Shown here in pieces: positions 53,126-60,911 of a stretch of DNA of 64,000 nucleotides. Each line of letters begins with the position of its first letter. Positions within the stretch are counted from its first letter, which is position 1. Where the stretch lies: NCBI GenBank assembly GCA_965261015.1, contig CBDHCC010000001.1, positions 1,713,948 through 1,777,947 of the forward strand. Direction: 5' to 3'. This stretch comes from CBDHCC01 sp965261015. GTDB taxonomy: Bacteria; Pseudomonadota; Alphaproteobacteria; Sphingomonadales; Sphingomonadaceae. Both the position numbers and the translations under genes were made by a program. The notes beneath the pieces are model-generated. The model searched no databases. It had not been told where the DNA came from and saw nothing but the letters and a program-made list of their open reading frames with translations.

Positions 53126-53737
53126 ATGCAGATCATCTTGCTTGAGCGCATCGAGAAGCTCGGCGGTATCGGCGATGTCGTGACCGTCAAGGACGGCTTT
53201 GCCCGCAACTTCCTCCTGCCGCGCAAGAAGGCCCTGCGCGCGAACGACGCCAACCGGCGTGTGTTCGAGGCCAACCGCGAGCGGATCGAGGCCGACAACG
53301 CCGAACGTCGCGACGCGGCCAAGACGGACGCGGAAAAGGTGGACGGCACCAAGATCACGCTGATCCGCCAGGCGTCCAACACCGGCCAGCTTTACGGGTC
53401 GGTGTCGGTGCGCGACCTGGTCGACGCGCTGGCGGAGGACGGCAAGACCGTGACCCGCAGCCAAGTCGTGCTGGAGCGCGCGATCAAGACGGTCGGCCTG
53501 ACCGAGGTGAAAGTCGTGCTTCACCCGGAGGTGACCGCCACCATCACCGTCAACGTCGCGCGCACCCCGGACGAGGCGGAGCTGCAGGAGCAGGGCGTCG
53601 ACGTCCTGGCGCAGAATTACGACCGCGCCGGATCGGGCTTCACCGAGGACTACGACCCCAACGCCGAACCGGGCGCCACGGCCGACGCCGTGCAGGCGGA
53701 AGCGGCCGAGGACACGGTCGAGCAGCCGACCGAGTGA
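53126..53737 (+). CDS. rplI: 50S ribosomal protein L9 with acidic C-terminal extension
   Basis: 203 residues, compared with about 150 for E. coli L9. The N-domain MQIILLERIEKLGGIGDVVTVKDGFARNFL and the connecting helix are typical, and the C-domain (GQLYGSVSVRDLVDAL; VVLHPEVTATITVNV) is complete. After about residue 152 there is an acidic Ala/Glu-rich tail ending EDTVEQPTE. Such tails are common in alphaproteobacterial L9. Last gene of the operon, with a hairpin directly after it. Confidence 0.97.
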   Translation: MQIILLERIEKLGGIGDVVTVKDGFARNFLLPRKKALRANDANRRVFEANRERIEADNAERRDAAKTDAEKVDGTKITLIRQASNTGQLYGSVSVRDLVDALAEDGKTVTRSQVVLERAIKTVGLTEVKVVLHPEVTATITVNVARTPDEAELQEQGVDVLAQNYDRAGSGFTEDYDPNAEPGATADAVQAEAAEDTVEQPTE

Positions 53738-53745
53738 GGGTCGGA

Positions 53746-53768
53746 GGGAGGGACCCCGGGTCCCTCCC
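53746..53768 (+). terminator. Hairpin after rplI
   Basis: A perfect inverted repeat, GGGAGGGACCC / GGGTCCCTCCC around a single C, begins nine bases after the rplI stop. In RNA a stem of about nine pairs with a small C/G loop would form. It is not followed by a T run (ACCCCCGATCC), so it may be a 3'-end stabiliser or Rho-assisted terminator. Confidence 0.5.
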
Positions 53769-54289
53769 ACCCCCGATCCGCGGCGGCTGCTGAGGCACTG
53801 GTGCGGTCCTCGACAGGGCGATCAGGTCGTTCGCAAACCCGCGGTCCGCTTTGTCCGGTTGTCACGGAAAGCGGGACTTTCAACTCCCAACCCCCGGTCC
53901 GCTCGTCTCGAGCCTGTCGAAGCCTGTGATGAGACTATCGAAGGGGACGCTGGGTAAGGCACTGCCGGCAGTCGCCGTTGCCGCCATTCGCCATTGTCGC
54001 CATTCGTACATCCTTCGACAGGGTTAGGACTAGCGGGGGTGGTGGTGAGAGGACGGCCCTGCTGGAACAGCGCCCCCGCCAGACGACGTGGCCTGCCAGT
54101 CGAGGTGGGCCTGCCAGCTTCGCAAAACACCTAATCGCCTTCGACCCGCTCAACCTAAGCGGAAGCGAAGGTGCGTCCGAGGCTCCGCTATAGTGACTCT
54201 GAACGCCTCCCCAACTCGCTCTCGCCAAGCTAATCAAAGCGCGCTGTCCGTTCGGCGCGCCCATCGAAGCGATGGCAGAGCGTCCCGCC
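53769..54289. other. Gene-free stretch with short dispersed-repeat copies
   Basis: About 520 bases between rplI and the CorA-type gene, with no frame that looks like protein. It contains inverted copies of a CTGTCGAAG-centred element: CGAGCCTGTCGAAG at 53910-53923 and CCTTCGACAGGGTTAGGAC at 54012-54030, with a weaker copy TCCTCGACAGGG near 53808-53819. Elements like CCTTCGACAGGCTCAGGAC are frequent intergenic repeats in sphingomonad genomes. No promoter or RNA gene could be recognised. Confidence 0.55.
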
Positions 54290-55249
54290 CTACAGCCACC
54301 GCTTCCAGCGAAAGAACAGATAGGGCAGCACCGCCGACAGCGCGATGACGCCCAGTCCCAGCGGATAGCCCCAGGGTTCGGCCAGCTCCGGCATCCGGGC
54401 GAAGTTCATGCCCCAGATGCTCGCCACCAGGGTGGGGGGGACGAACACGACGGAGACGACCGACACGATCTCCATCACGGTGTTCTGCTCGACATTGATC
54501 AGGCCCAGCGTGGCATCCAGCAGGAATTGCACGGTGCCGGTCTGGTACGCCGCCTCCTCCACCAGGCCGCGCAGGTCCTGTCGCACCGTGTCGGCCCGCG
54601 CCCGGGCGTCGCCGATCGAGCATAGATGGTCGAAGCCGGTGAAGAACGACAGCACGCGCTCCAGCCCGGCCGAACTCTCCCGCACCTTCGTCAGCCGATC
54701 CTGCAAACGCCCGATCGTCACGATCGCGGATTGCAGGTCCTCCGCGTCCGCCCTCACCGCGGGCTCGGCGGGGCGGAACAGCCGGTCGGACACGGTCTGC
54801 ACCTTCCCCGCCACCGTCTCCAGCTCGTCGGCGAGCCGGTCCGAGACGGCGTCGATCAGCGCCACCAGCATCAGCGGCGCGTCCAGCGGGCGGTGACGGG
54901 CGCTCAGACGATGCTGGAACAGGTCGAACGAACCCGGCGTCTCGTCGCGCACGGTGATCAGGTGGCGGGCGTCGAGCACGAAGGCGATCGGCGTTCCGCG
55001 CGGGTCGCCGCCGTCCAACCCGGTCAGCACGGTCGCGGTCAGGTAGAGCGCATCGTCGTCGCGGATCAGCCGGCTGGACTGTTCGATGGCCGCGCGATCG
55101 TCGGCGCTGGGCAGGTCGCGGCCGGTCGCCCGCTCCACGGTGGCGACCTCTTCGGCCGTGGGCCGCACCAGGTCGATCCACAGGCCGTCGACCGCCCCGA
55201 TTTCGCCCGCCGACCGCTCCACTCCGGTCGCGTCGCGAACGGTCAGCAT
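54290..55249 (-). CDS. CorA family divalent cation transporter (ZntB-like branch)
   Basis: 319 residues: a large cytoplasmic alpha/beta funnel domain followed by two C-terminal membrane helices (NTVMEIVSVVSVVFVPPTLV and GYPLGLGVIALSAVLPYLFF). The signature WGMNFARMPEL between them is the GMN selectivity loop. Family members move Mg2+, Co2+ or Zn2+, and the ion cannot be set from the sequence. ATG 55249 overlaps the last base of the folE stop (TGATG). Confidence 0.9.
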   Translation of the reverse strand: MLTVRDATGVERSAGEIGAVDGLWIDLVRPTAEEVATVERATGRDLPSADDRAAIEQSSRLIRDDDALYLTATVLTGLDGGDPRGTPIAFVLDARHLITVRDETPGSFDLFQHRLSARHRPLDAPLMLVALIDAVSDRLADELETVAGKVQTVSDRLFRPAEPAVRADAEDLQSAIVTIGRLQDRLTKVRESSAGLERVLSFFTGFDHLCSIGDARARADTVRQDLRGLVEEAAYQTGTVQFLLDATLGLINVEQNTVMEIVSVVSVVFVPPTLVASIWGMNFARMPELAEPWGYPLGLGVIALSAVLPYLFFRWKRWL

Positions 55250-55872
55250 CAATAGCCCATCAGGCTGAGCACTTCCTTGCGCGACCGGTCGTCTTCCAGG
55301 AACACGCCGTGCAGCCGGCTGGTCACCATCGACACGCCGGGCGTGCGGACGCCGCGCGCCGACATGCAGCTGTGCGCCGCCTCCAGCACCACCGCCACGC
55401 CGTGCGGGTTCAGATGGTCGCGGATCGCGGCCGCGACCTCGGCCGTCAGCCGTTCCTGCACCTGCAATCGCGCGGCAAAGCCGTGCAGCACGCGGGCAAG
55501 CTTCGAAATGCCGACCACCCGGTCGCGCGGCAGATAGGCGATGGCCGCGCGCCCGCTGATCGGAGCCATGTGATGTTCGCAATGCGACTGGAACGGAATG
55601 TCCTTCAGCAGCACGATCTCGTCATAGCCGCCGACTTCGTCGAAGGTGCGGCCCAGATGGACGGCCGGGTCCTCGCGATAGCCGCGGCAATATTCCCGCC
55701 AGGCGCGCGCCACGCGCTTGGGCGTGTCGATCAACCCCTCGCGCGTGGGATCGTCGCCGGACCATTCGATCAGGGTGCGGACCGCCGCCAGCACGTCTTC
55801 GGGCACCGCCGCGCGGCCATCGGTCGCCATGCCGTCGTCGGCGTCCATCGGATCGGGCATGTGGTCGGGCAT
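55249..55872 (-). CDS. folE: GTP cyclohydrolase I
   Basis: FolE, 207 residues, opens folate/tetrahydropterin synthesis by converting GTP to dihydroneopterin triphosphate. Zinc ligands are in FQSHCEHHMAPI (Cys, His) and in AAHSCMSARGVRTPG (Cys). The blocks GISKLARVLHGFAARLQVQE and the C-terminal RKEVLSLMGY are standard. The Met/Asp-rich first ~20 residues are variable, so a start at an inner Met is possible. tRNA-Arg lies 30 bases upstream on the same strand. Confidence 0.96.
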   Translation of the reverse strand: MPDHMPDPMDADDGMATDGRAAVPEDVLAAVRTLIEWSGDDPTREGLIDTPKRVARAWREYCRGYREDPAVHLGRTFDEVGGYDEIVLLKDIPFQSHCEHHMAPISGRAAIAYLPRDRVVGISKLARVLHGFAARLQVQERLTAEVAAAIRDHLNPHGVAVVLEAAHSCMSARGVRTPGVSMVTSRLHGVFLEDDRSRKEVLSLMGY

Positions 55873-55902
55873 CGGGCAAGCCTTTCGGGAGGGGCGAAGG
55901 GG

Positions 55903-55976
55903 TGCGCCCGGCGGGATTCGAACCCACGGCCCCCAGATTAGGAATCTGGTGCTCTATCCGGCTGAGCTACGGGCGC
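55903..55976 (-). tRNA. tRNA-Arg (anticodon CCU)
   Basis: On the minus strand: acceptor GCGCCCG pairs with CGGGCGC, a D-arm GCTCAGCCGGATAGAGC, anticodon stem ACCAGATTCCTAATCTGG with loop TTCCTAA (anticodon CCU, reading AGG), and T-arm GTGGGTTCGAATCCCGC. The discriminator is A followed by CC; the terminal A of CCA is not encoded, so tRNA nucleotidyltransferase must add it. The 3' end of the nitrilase frame overlaps the first 39 bases of this gene. Confidence 0.97.
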
Positions 55977-56852
55977 GCCCGGCGTCGGGGTAGGCGAGCG
56001 CGCCTGGAGGATCAATGGAGGGTGTTCCTCCACCGCGCCGATCGCGCGGCGATGGGCCAGCACGTCGATCCGCCCGCGCGCGTCGGCCACCCGGTCCAGC
56101 GACAGGGTCGCGAACCCCAGCGCCGGATCCTTCCCCAGGTCCAACAGCACCTCGCCCCACGGGTCGATCACCAGCGAATGGCCCCAGGTGGCCCGCCCGT
56201 CCGGGTGCTCGCCGGTCTGCGCGGCGGCGACCACGAAGGCCGCGTTCTCGATCGCGCGCGCCCGCAGCAGGGTGCGCCAGTGGGCGTGGCCCGTGGGCCG
56301 GGTGAAGGCGGCCGGCACCAGCAGCACCTCCGCGCCCGCCCCGCTCAAGGCCTGGTACAGGGCCGGAAAGCGCAGGTCGTAGCAGATCGACAGGCCCAGC
56401 CGCACATCCCCGACACGCGCCACCACCGGCCCCGCGCCGGGCGCGTAGGCGGCCGATTCGCGCCAGTCGTCCGCCCCGCCCAGCGCGACGTCGAACAGGT
56501 GCATCTTGTCGTAGGCAGCCACGATCCCGCCGTGCCCGTCGATCAGCAGCGACCGGTTCGCCAGCCGGTCGGAGCCGGTGTCGCGGACCGCGACCGACCC
56601 CAGCGCCACGGCGATCCCGTGCCGCGCCGCCGCCGCGCGGGTGGCGGCGACCACCGGATCGTCCTCGACCGTCGTGATGCGGGCCGCCGCGCGCGCCCGG
56701 TCCCGGTCGAGCAGGTTCGTCATTTCCGGCGTGCAGAGCAGTGTCGCACCCCGCCCCGCCGCGTCCGCCACCGCCGCCTCGACCGCACGCGCGTTGACGA
56801 GCGGGTCGATGTCGCCCGTCAGCTGCAGCACCGCGAGGTTGAGCGACGTCAC
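55938..56852 (-). CDS. Carbon-nitrogen hydrolase (nitrilase superfamily, Nit1/Nit2-like)
   Basis: 304 residues from GTG 56852. The Glu-Lys-Cys triad is visible in LLCTPEMTN, AAYDKMHLFD and LSICYDLRFPALY, and a Glu helper follows (RARAIENAAFVV). Close families are omega-amidases and deaminated-glutathione amidases. The final twelve residues, APVAQPDRAPDS, are simply the tRNA-Arg sequence read in frame, and the stop TAA is in the tRNA anticodon loop. GTG overlaps the grxC stop (GTGA). Confidence 0.9.
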   Translation of the reverse strand: MTSLNLAVLQLTGDIDPLVNARAVEAAVADAAGRGATLLCTPEMTNLLDRDRARAAARITTVEDDPVVAATRAAAARHGIAVALGSVAVRDTGSDRLANRSLLIDGHGGIVAAYDKMHLFDVALGGADDWRESAAYAPGAGPVVARVGDVRLGLSICYDLRFPALYQALSGAGAEVLLVPAAFTRPTGHAHWRTLLRARAIENAAFVVAAAQTGEHPDGRATWGHSLVIDPWGEVLLDLGKDPALGFATLSLDRVADARGRIDVLAHRRAIGAVEEHPPLILQARSPTPTPGAPVAQPDRAPDS

Positions 56853-57106
56853 AGCCCCAGCAGCGTGTCCAGCGATCCGTCGCGGTCCAGCCGGGCCAGG
56901 TCGTCGCTGCCGCCGATGGCGCGGCCGTCGATGAAGATCTGGGGCACCGTGCCGGCGCCCGGCGCGCGCTCCTGCATCTCCGCGCGCTTCGGGCCACCCA
57001 TGGTGATGTCGTATTCGGCGTAGTCGACCCCCTTTTCGTCCAGCAGGCGCTTGGCCCGGTGGCAATAGGGGCAGGTCGCCTTGGTGTAGAGTTCAACGTT
57101 GGCCAT
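56849..57106 (-). CDS. grxC: Glutaredoxin 3
   Basis: An 85-residue dithiol glutaredoxin with the CPYC active site (Cys12, Cys15), the cis-Pro loop GTVPQIFIDGRAIGG and the GGSDDLARLD glutathione-binding segment. It reduces protein disulfides and glutathione mixed disulfides in the cytoplasm. The comF-grxC-nitrilase order is conserved in alphaproteobacteria. Start at ATG 57106 behind AAGGACC. Confidence 0.96.
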   Translation of the reverse strand: MANVELYTKATCPYCHRAKRLLDEKGVDYAEYDITMGGPKRAEMQERAPGAGTVPQIFIDGRAIGGSDDLARLDRDGSLDTLLGL

Positions 57107-57116
57107 CCGGGGTCCT

Positions 57117-57152
57117 TTCAGTGGCGCGTCACGCTTCAGTGGCGCGTCACGC
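57117..57152. repeat. Perfect tandem duplication of an 18-base unit at the comF 3' end
   Basis: TTCAGTGGCGCGTCACGC occurs at 57117-57134 and again at 57135-57152 without mismatch. The second copy holds the last codons and stop of comF (VTRH, TGA), and the first repeats the same codons and stop after it, in frame. It looks like a recent slippage duplication; the unit length is a multiple of three and it leaves the protein unchanged. Confidence 0.8.
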
Positions 57153-57813
57153 TGGCCCAGCATAGCAGCCGAACCGATCGCGCGCCCGCTTTTCGCAGCG
57201 CCGCCGCGCAGCCGCCGGCGGTGGCCCCGGTCGTCAGCACGTCGTCGACCAGCACGATGTCGCGCCCGGTCACCAGGGCCGCGCGCGTCACGGGCACGGC
57301 GAACGCGCCCGCCACCGCCGCCGCGCGGGCGGCACGGCCGTGATGCTGCGGCTGGGTCGCGCGCAGCCGGACGAGCGCGTCGGGGCTGTGCGCCAGCTTC
57401 TTGCGCGCCGAGACGTCGCGCGACAGCAACGCCGCCTGGTTGTAGCCGCGCCGCCACAGCCGCGTGCGGTGCAGGGGCACCGGCACCAGCAGCGCGGACG
57501 GCGGCGGGTCCAGCCGGTCCAGCGCCAGCGCCATCAGCCCGCCCATCGCGCGCGCCAGCCGCGGCCGATTGCCGTGCTTGAAGGCCAGCACGACCGCGCG
57601 CGACACCTCGCCATAGCCGCAGGCCGCCGCCGCCCCGTCCAGGCCCGCGGGCACCCGCACGCCGGGATCGCCCACCGGGTCCAGATCGGTCCAGCAGGGC
57701 TGGCAAAAGGCCGCGTCGGGCACGATCCGCCCGCAGCCCGGGCACCGCGCCGGCAGGGCGTAGTCGACCACCGGTGCCGCCGCGCGGGCGAGGAGGGTCG
57801 CAAGAGCGGGCAT
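57136..57813 (-). CDS. comF: ComF family phosphoribosyltransferase-like protein
   Basis: 225 residues. The N-terminal zinc-finger region (CPGCGRIVPDAAFCQPCW) is followed by a type I PRTase fold with the PRPP loop DIVLVDDVLTTGATAGG. In transformable bacteria ComF helps import or process single-stranded DNA; in others its role is unclear. Followed by grxC after 29 bases, with the 18-base duplication between, and divergent from the methyltransferase gene. Confidence 0.93.
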   Translation of the reverse strand: MPALATLLARAAAPVVDYALPARCPGCGRIVPDAAFCQPCWTDLDPVGDPGVRVPAGLDGAAAACGYGEVSRAVVLAFKHGNRPRLARAMGGLMALALDRLDPPPSALLVPVPLHRTRLWRRGYNQAALLSRDVSARKKLAHSPDALVRLRATQPQHHGRAARAAAVAGAFAVPVTRAALVTGRDIVLVDDVLTTGATAGGCAAALRKAGARSVRLLCWASVTRH

Positions 57814-57859
57814 CGCCGGACTTGTTGCGCGCGCGTGGCTTGGGGCACAAGCGGCGTCG

Positions 57860-58753
57860 ATGTCCGACGCCCCGCCCCGCCTGTTCGATCCGCGCCGTCG
57901 CGCGCTGCGCTGCGACCGCTATTGGCACGGCCGGACGGCCGCACCCGACTTTCACGTCCGCTCGACGGAGGACCTGCTCGACCGGATCGACAGCGTGACG
58001 CGGCCGATCGCGACCGCTCTGGTGGCGAACCCGCGCGACCCGGCGCTGGTCGAGGCGCTCCGCGCGCGCGGGGTCGAAGTGGTCGAGGCGCAGGTCGGGC
58101 CCGCCACCGCGCACCGTCGGGGCGCGGTCTGCGCGCGGGAGGATCAGCCCGGCCTGCCGGCGGGACCGTTCGACCTGGTGGTGAGCGCGGCGGGACTGGA
58201 CGTGGTCGACGACCTGCCCGGCGCGCTGTCGCTGCTGCGCCGCGCGCTGCGGCCGGACGGCCTGCTGCTGGCGACCTTCCCCGGGGCCGGGTCCTTCGCG
58301 GCCGCGCGGGAGGCCTGCCTGGCCGCCGACCTGTCGGCCCCCGGCGGCGGGGCCACCGCGCGGTTCCACCCGCTGGTCGACGTGCGCGCGCTGGGTGACC
58401 TCGCCGCGCGCGCCGGGCTGGTCCTGCCAGTCGCCGAGGTGGACGGCGTGGCGCTCGCCTACCGCTCGATCGGCCGGGTGTTCGCCGACCTTCGCGCCCA
58501 TGGCTGGTCGCGCGCGCTGGTCGGTCCTGTGAACCCGGTGTCGCGCGCGTGGCTGGCCCGGGCCGAGGAGGCGTTCACCGCGCGGGCGGACGCGGACGGT
58601 CGGGTGGCGGAGCGGCTGAACCTGCTGACGCTGACCGCCTGGTCGCCCGGCCCCGATCAGCCGAAACCGGCGGCGCGCGGCAGCGGCAGCGCCTCGCTGG
58701 CGACGGCGTTGCGACCGCGGGGCCCGGCGGACCCCACGTCCACCGGGTCTTAA
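57860..58753 (+). CDS. SAM-dependent methyltransferase family protein (NDUFAF5-like)
   Basis: 297 residues. The N-terminus LFDPRRRALRCDRYW and the later FDLVVSAAGLDVVDDLPGAL with LRPDGLLLATFPG are those of the alphaproteobacterial methyltransferase-like group related to mitochondrial NDUFAF5 and BioC. The first SAM loop has degenerated (ATALVANPRDPALVEALRAR lacks a GxGxG), so binding or activity may be altered. The opposite orientation to comF matches its usual neighbourhood. Substrate unknown. Confidence 0.85.
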   Translation: MSDAPPRLFDPRRRALRCDRYWHGRTAAPDFHVRSTEDLLDRIDSVTRPIATALVANPRDPALVEALRARGVEVVEAQVGPATAHRRGAVCAREDQPGLPAGPFDLVVSAAGLDVVDDLPGALSLLRRALRPDGLLLATFPGAGSFAAAREACLAADLSAPGGGATARFHPLVDVRALGDLAARAGLVLPVAEVDGVALAYRSIGRVFADLRAHGWSRALVGPVNPVSRAWLARAEEAFTARADADGRVAERLNLLTLTAWSPGPDQPKPAARGSGSASLATALRPRGPADPTSTGS

Positions 58754-58797
58754 CCACCGCGCCGTTAAGGCCGCGACCGACATCTGGAGACTGCCCC

Positions 58798-58980
58798 ATG
58801 CCGCGACCCCGGCCGACACCCCGTGCCTTCCGATCCGACGACAGAGGGGCCACGGCGGTGGAGTACGGACTGATCGCGGCCCTGATCGTGCTGGCGGCGG
58901 TGGGCGGCATGAACAGTTTCGGCGACGGTCTGCAGAACATGTGGGGCTCCGTGTCGAATTCGGTATCGACCGCGAACTGA
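58798..58980 (+). CDS. Flp family type IVb pilin
   Basis: A 60-residue prepilin. A short basic leader ends FRSDDRG, then the processing and assembly helix ATAVEYGLIAALIVLAAVGG with the conserved Glu-Tyr of Flp pilins. TadV-type prepilin peptidase would cleave after the Gly. CTGGAGA precedes the ATG. Other tad genes are not in the window. A second pilin follows after 99 bases. Confidence 0.92.
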   Translation: MPRPRPTPRAFRSDDRGATAVEYGLIAALIVLAAVGGMNSFGDGLQNMWGSVSNSVSTAN

Positions 58981-59079
58981 TGTTAACACTTTTGGAAGAG
59001 GTGGTGGCGTAATCGGGCATGGCCGCCCGGGAGTTGCCCGATGCGGTCGGGTAACACGACGCCACACAGGAGATCCCCC

Positions 59080-59272
59080 ATGAAGACCATGTTCAAGACT
59101 TTCGCCGCCGACAAGAAGGGCGCCACCGCCATCGAGTACGGCCTGATCGCCGCCCTGATCGCGGTCGCCGCGATCACCGCCATGGGTTCGCTGGGCAACC
59201 AGATCGGCGACACGATGAACGACCACGTCGATCAGATGAACACGGCGACGGAACGCGGCGTCGGGCAACTGA
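59080..59272 (+). CDS. Flp family type IVb pilin, stop codon apparently lost by a frame change
   Basis: The N-terminal ~48 residues are a textbook Flp pilin: MKTMFKTFAADKKGATAIEY, then GLIAALIAVAAITAMGSLG. The frame then has no stop for over 1.5 kb, running through a strong terminator and antisense to the M48 gene, which cannot be native. If one base is surplus near 59250-59256, the frame reaches the tandem stops TGA TAG at 59270-59275 and gives a normal ~63-residue pilin. The end coordinate given assumes that. A TAA-to-GAA change is the alternative explanation. Confidence 0.75.
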
Positions 59273-59294
59273 TAGCGTACATCTTAGACGACTG

Positions 59295-59326
59295 GGGCGG
59301 CCGGAGCGATCCGGCCGCCCTTTTTT
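59295..59326 (+). terminator. Rho-independent terminator after the Flp pilins
   Basis: GGGCGGCCGG-A-GCGA-T-CCGGCCGCCC followed by six T: an 11-pair stem with a GCGA loop and a T run, a canonical intrinsic terminator. It ends the pilin transcript just before the converging M48 gene, whose stop is 9 bases further on. Confidence 0.95.
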
Positions 59327-59334
59327 CGTTCGGC

Positions 59335-60825
59335 TTACTGGTAGCGGACGATCTTGACCTTCTGCCCGGCCTGCAGCCCGTCGCGGCTGCCCAGGCCGTT
59401 CAGCACCAGGAAGCGTTCCAGCTTATAGTCGTCATAGGCCATCCGCTGCGCCAGCGACGACGCCGTGTCGCCCGACCGCACGGTGACCACGTCGATCGCG
59501 CGCGGCTTGATCTGCGCCGCCTCGGTGGCCGACAGCGGACCGAAACTGCCGATCATCCCGTCGAACGGTCCGAACCCCTGCCCCGCCTGGGTCAGGGTCA
59601 CGAAGTGATAGCCCTGCCCGTTCAGCGAATAGGCGACGACCCCCACATCGACATTGCCCTGCTGCGTCTGCACCGTTGCGGAGGAATAGGCTGCGGGCAC
59701 GCCATTGACCGTCGTGTTCCGGATCGCGCCGGGCCGCAGCGAATTGCCCAGACCCGAATAGACCCGGCCGATATAGTCGTCGAGCTGGCCCGACGACACC
59801 TTGCCCCCGGCCTTCAGCTGCGCCTGCCCGCCCTGACCGCTGACGGTCACCGCGTCGGCCCCGTTGGCGAGGGTGTAGCCCTGCGGCGCGGTGAAGCGGA
59901 AACGCAGTTGCGGGTGCAGGAAACTGCCGCCGCGCACCACGCCCTGCGCCGGGTCGTCGTCGTAGAGCAGGTTGTCGACCGCGCCCAGGAACGCGTCGCG
60001 GTTCACCATCCCAGCGCCCGCCTGCGCGCCGCCGCGCGACTGCGCGATCTCGCGCGCGCGCTGCACGCGGGCGGCGGGATCGGGGTGCGTGCTGGCCCAT
60101 TCGGGCAACGTGCGCGCGTTTCCGCTGACCCGCCCGTCCAGGTCGGTCTGCGCCGCCAGCGACGCCAGCACCGTCGAGGAGGCGAAGGTGTCGTACCCCG
60201 CCTTCTGCAGGTACAGGATGCCCAGGTCGTCCGCCTGATATTCCTGGTTGCGCGAATAGCCGAGCAGCGCCGCCTGCGCGCCCGTGCCGATGATCTGCTG
60301 ACCCAGCTGGCCCAGCGCGCTGTCGCCCAGCACGACGCCGGCGATCACCTGGCCCAGCGCGCCCAGCAGGCCGGTGCGGTTCGCCTGGCTTTCCCGCTGC
60401 TTGGAATGGCCGGCCGCGACGTGCCCGACCTCGTGCCCCAGCACGAAAGCCAGTTCCGCCTCGTTGTTCATCAGCCCCATCAGCTGGCGGGTGACATAGA
60501 CATAGCCGCCGGGAATGGCGAAGGCGTTGCTGACCGGCGAATTGAGCAGGTTGACGGTGAAGTCCGTCGGGCGCGACGCGATCCCGGACTGGAACGCGAT
60601 CTTCTGGCCCACCTGCCGGACATAGCTGGACTGGTTGCCGCTATAGGCTCCGCCATATTCGGCCAGGAACTGCTGGTTGTTCTTGGCGCCTTCCGTGCGG
60701 TCCTGCTGGCTGATCGCCTGCGGCCGCACCTCGGTCGCCGATGGCAAGCTGCCGCCCAGCCCGCCGGCACAGCCGGTCAGCGCGATCGTGGCGGCCGACA
60801 GGCCGAGTGCGAGTTTGATGGTCAT
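59335..60825 (-). CDS. M48 family metalloprotease lipoprotein with C-terminal LysM-like domain
   Basis: 496 residues from ATG 60825. The lipoprotein signal ends IALTGC. The peptidase domain has FVLGHEVGHVAAGHS (HExxH near residue 135) and YQADDLGILYLQKAGY with the third zinc ligand. The last ~50 residues (DVVTVRSGDTASSLAQRM; GLQAGQKVKIV) resemble a LysM-like module. It is related to BepA/LoiP-type periplasmic proteases that control outer-membrane protein quality. Start behind GAGGGG. accA lies upstream on the same strand, 86 bases away. Confidence 0.92.
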   Translation of the reverse strand: MTIKLALGLSAATIALTGCAGGLGGSLPSATEVRPQAISQQDRTEGAKNNQQFLAEYGGAYSGNQSSYVRQVGQKIAFQSGIASRPTDFTVNLLNSPVSNAFAIPGGYVYVTRQLMGLMNNEAELAFVLGHEVGHVAAGHSKQRESQANRTGLLGALGQVIAGVVLGDSALGQLGQQIIGTGAQAALLGYSRNQEYQADDLGILYLQKAGYDTFASSTVLASLAAQTDLDGRVSGNARTLPEWASTHPDPAARVQRAREIAQSRGGAQAGAGMVNRDAFLGAVDNLLYDDDPAQGVVRGGSFLHPQLRFRFTAPQGYTLANGADAVTVSGQGGQAQLKAGGKVSSGQLDDYIGRVYSGLGNSLRPGAIRNTTVNGVPAAYSSATVQTQQGNVDVGVVAYSLNGQGYHFVTLTQAGQGFGPFDGMIGSFGPLSATEAAQIKPRAIDVVTVRSGDTASSLAQRMAYDDYKLERFLVLNGLGSRDGLQAGQKVKIVRYQ

Positions 60826-60911
60826 GATGTTCCCCTCTTCTGATGCGGTGATCCGCGCGTCCCTGACGCGGGCAACCGATCCGGCCCGGGGAAGGTTCCT
60901 GCCGCGCGCCC

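Noticed and set aside
58750..58768. Two TTAA half-sites before the first Flp pilin, considered as a CtrA site
   Set aside because: The spacing is 11 bases, not the 7 of the CtrA consensus TTAA-N7-TTAA.
59041..60843. 600-codon frame continuing from the second Flp pilin
   Set aside because: Only the first ~55 codons are pilin. The rest crosses a strong terminator and is antisense to the M48 protease.
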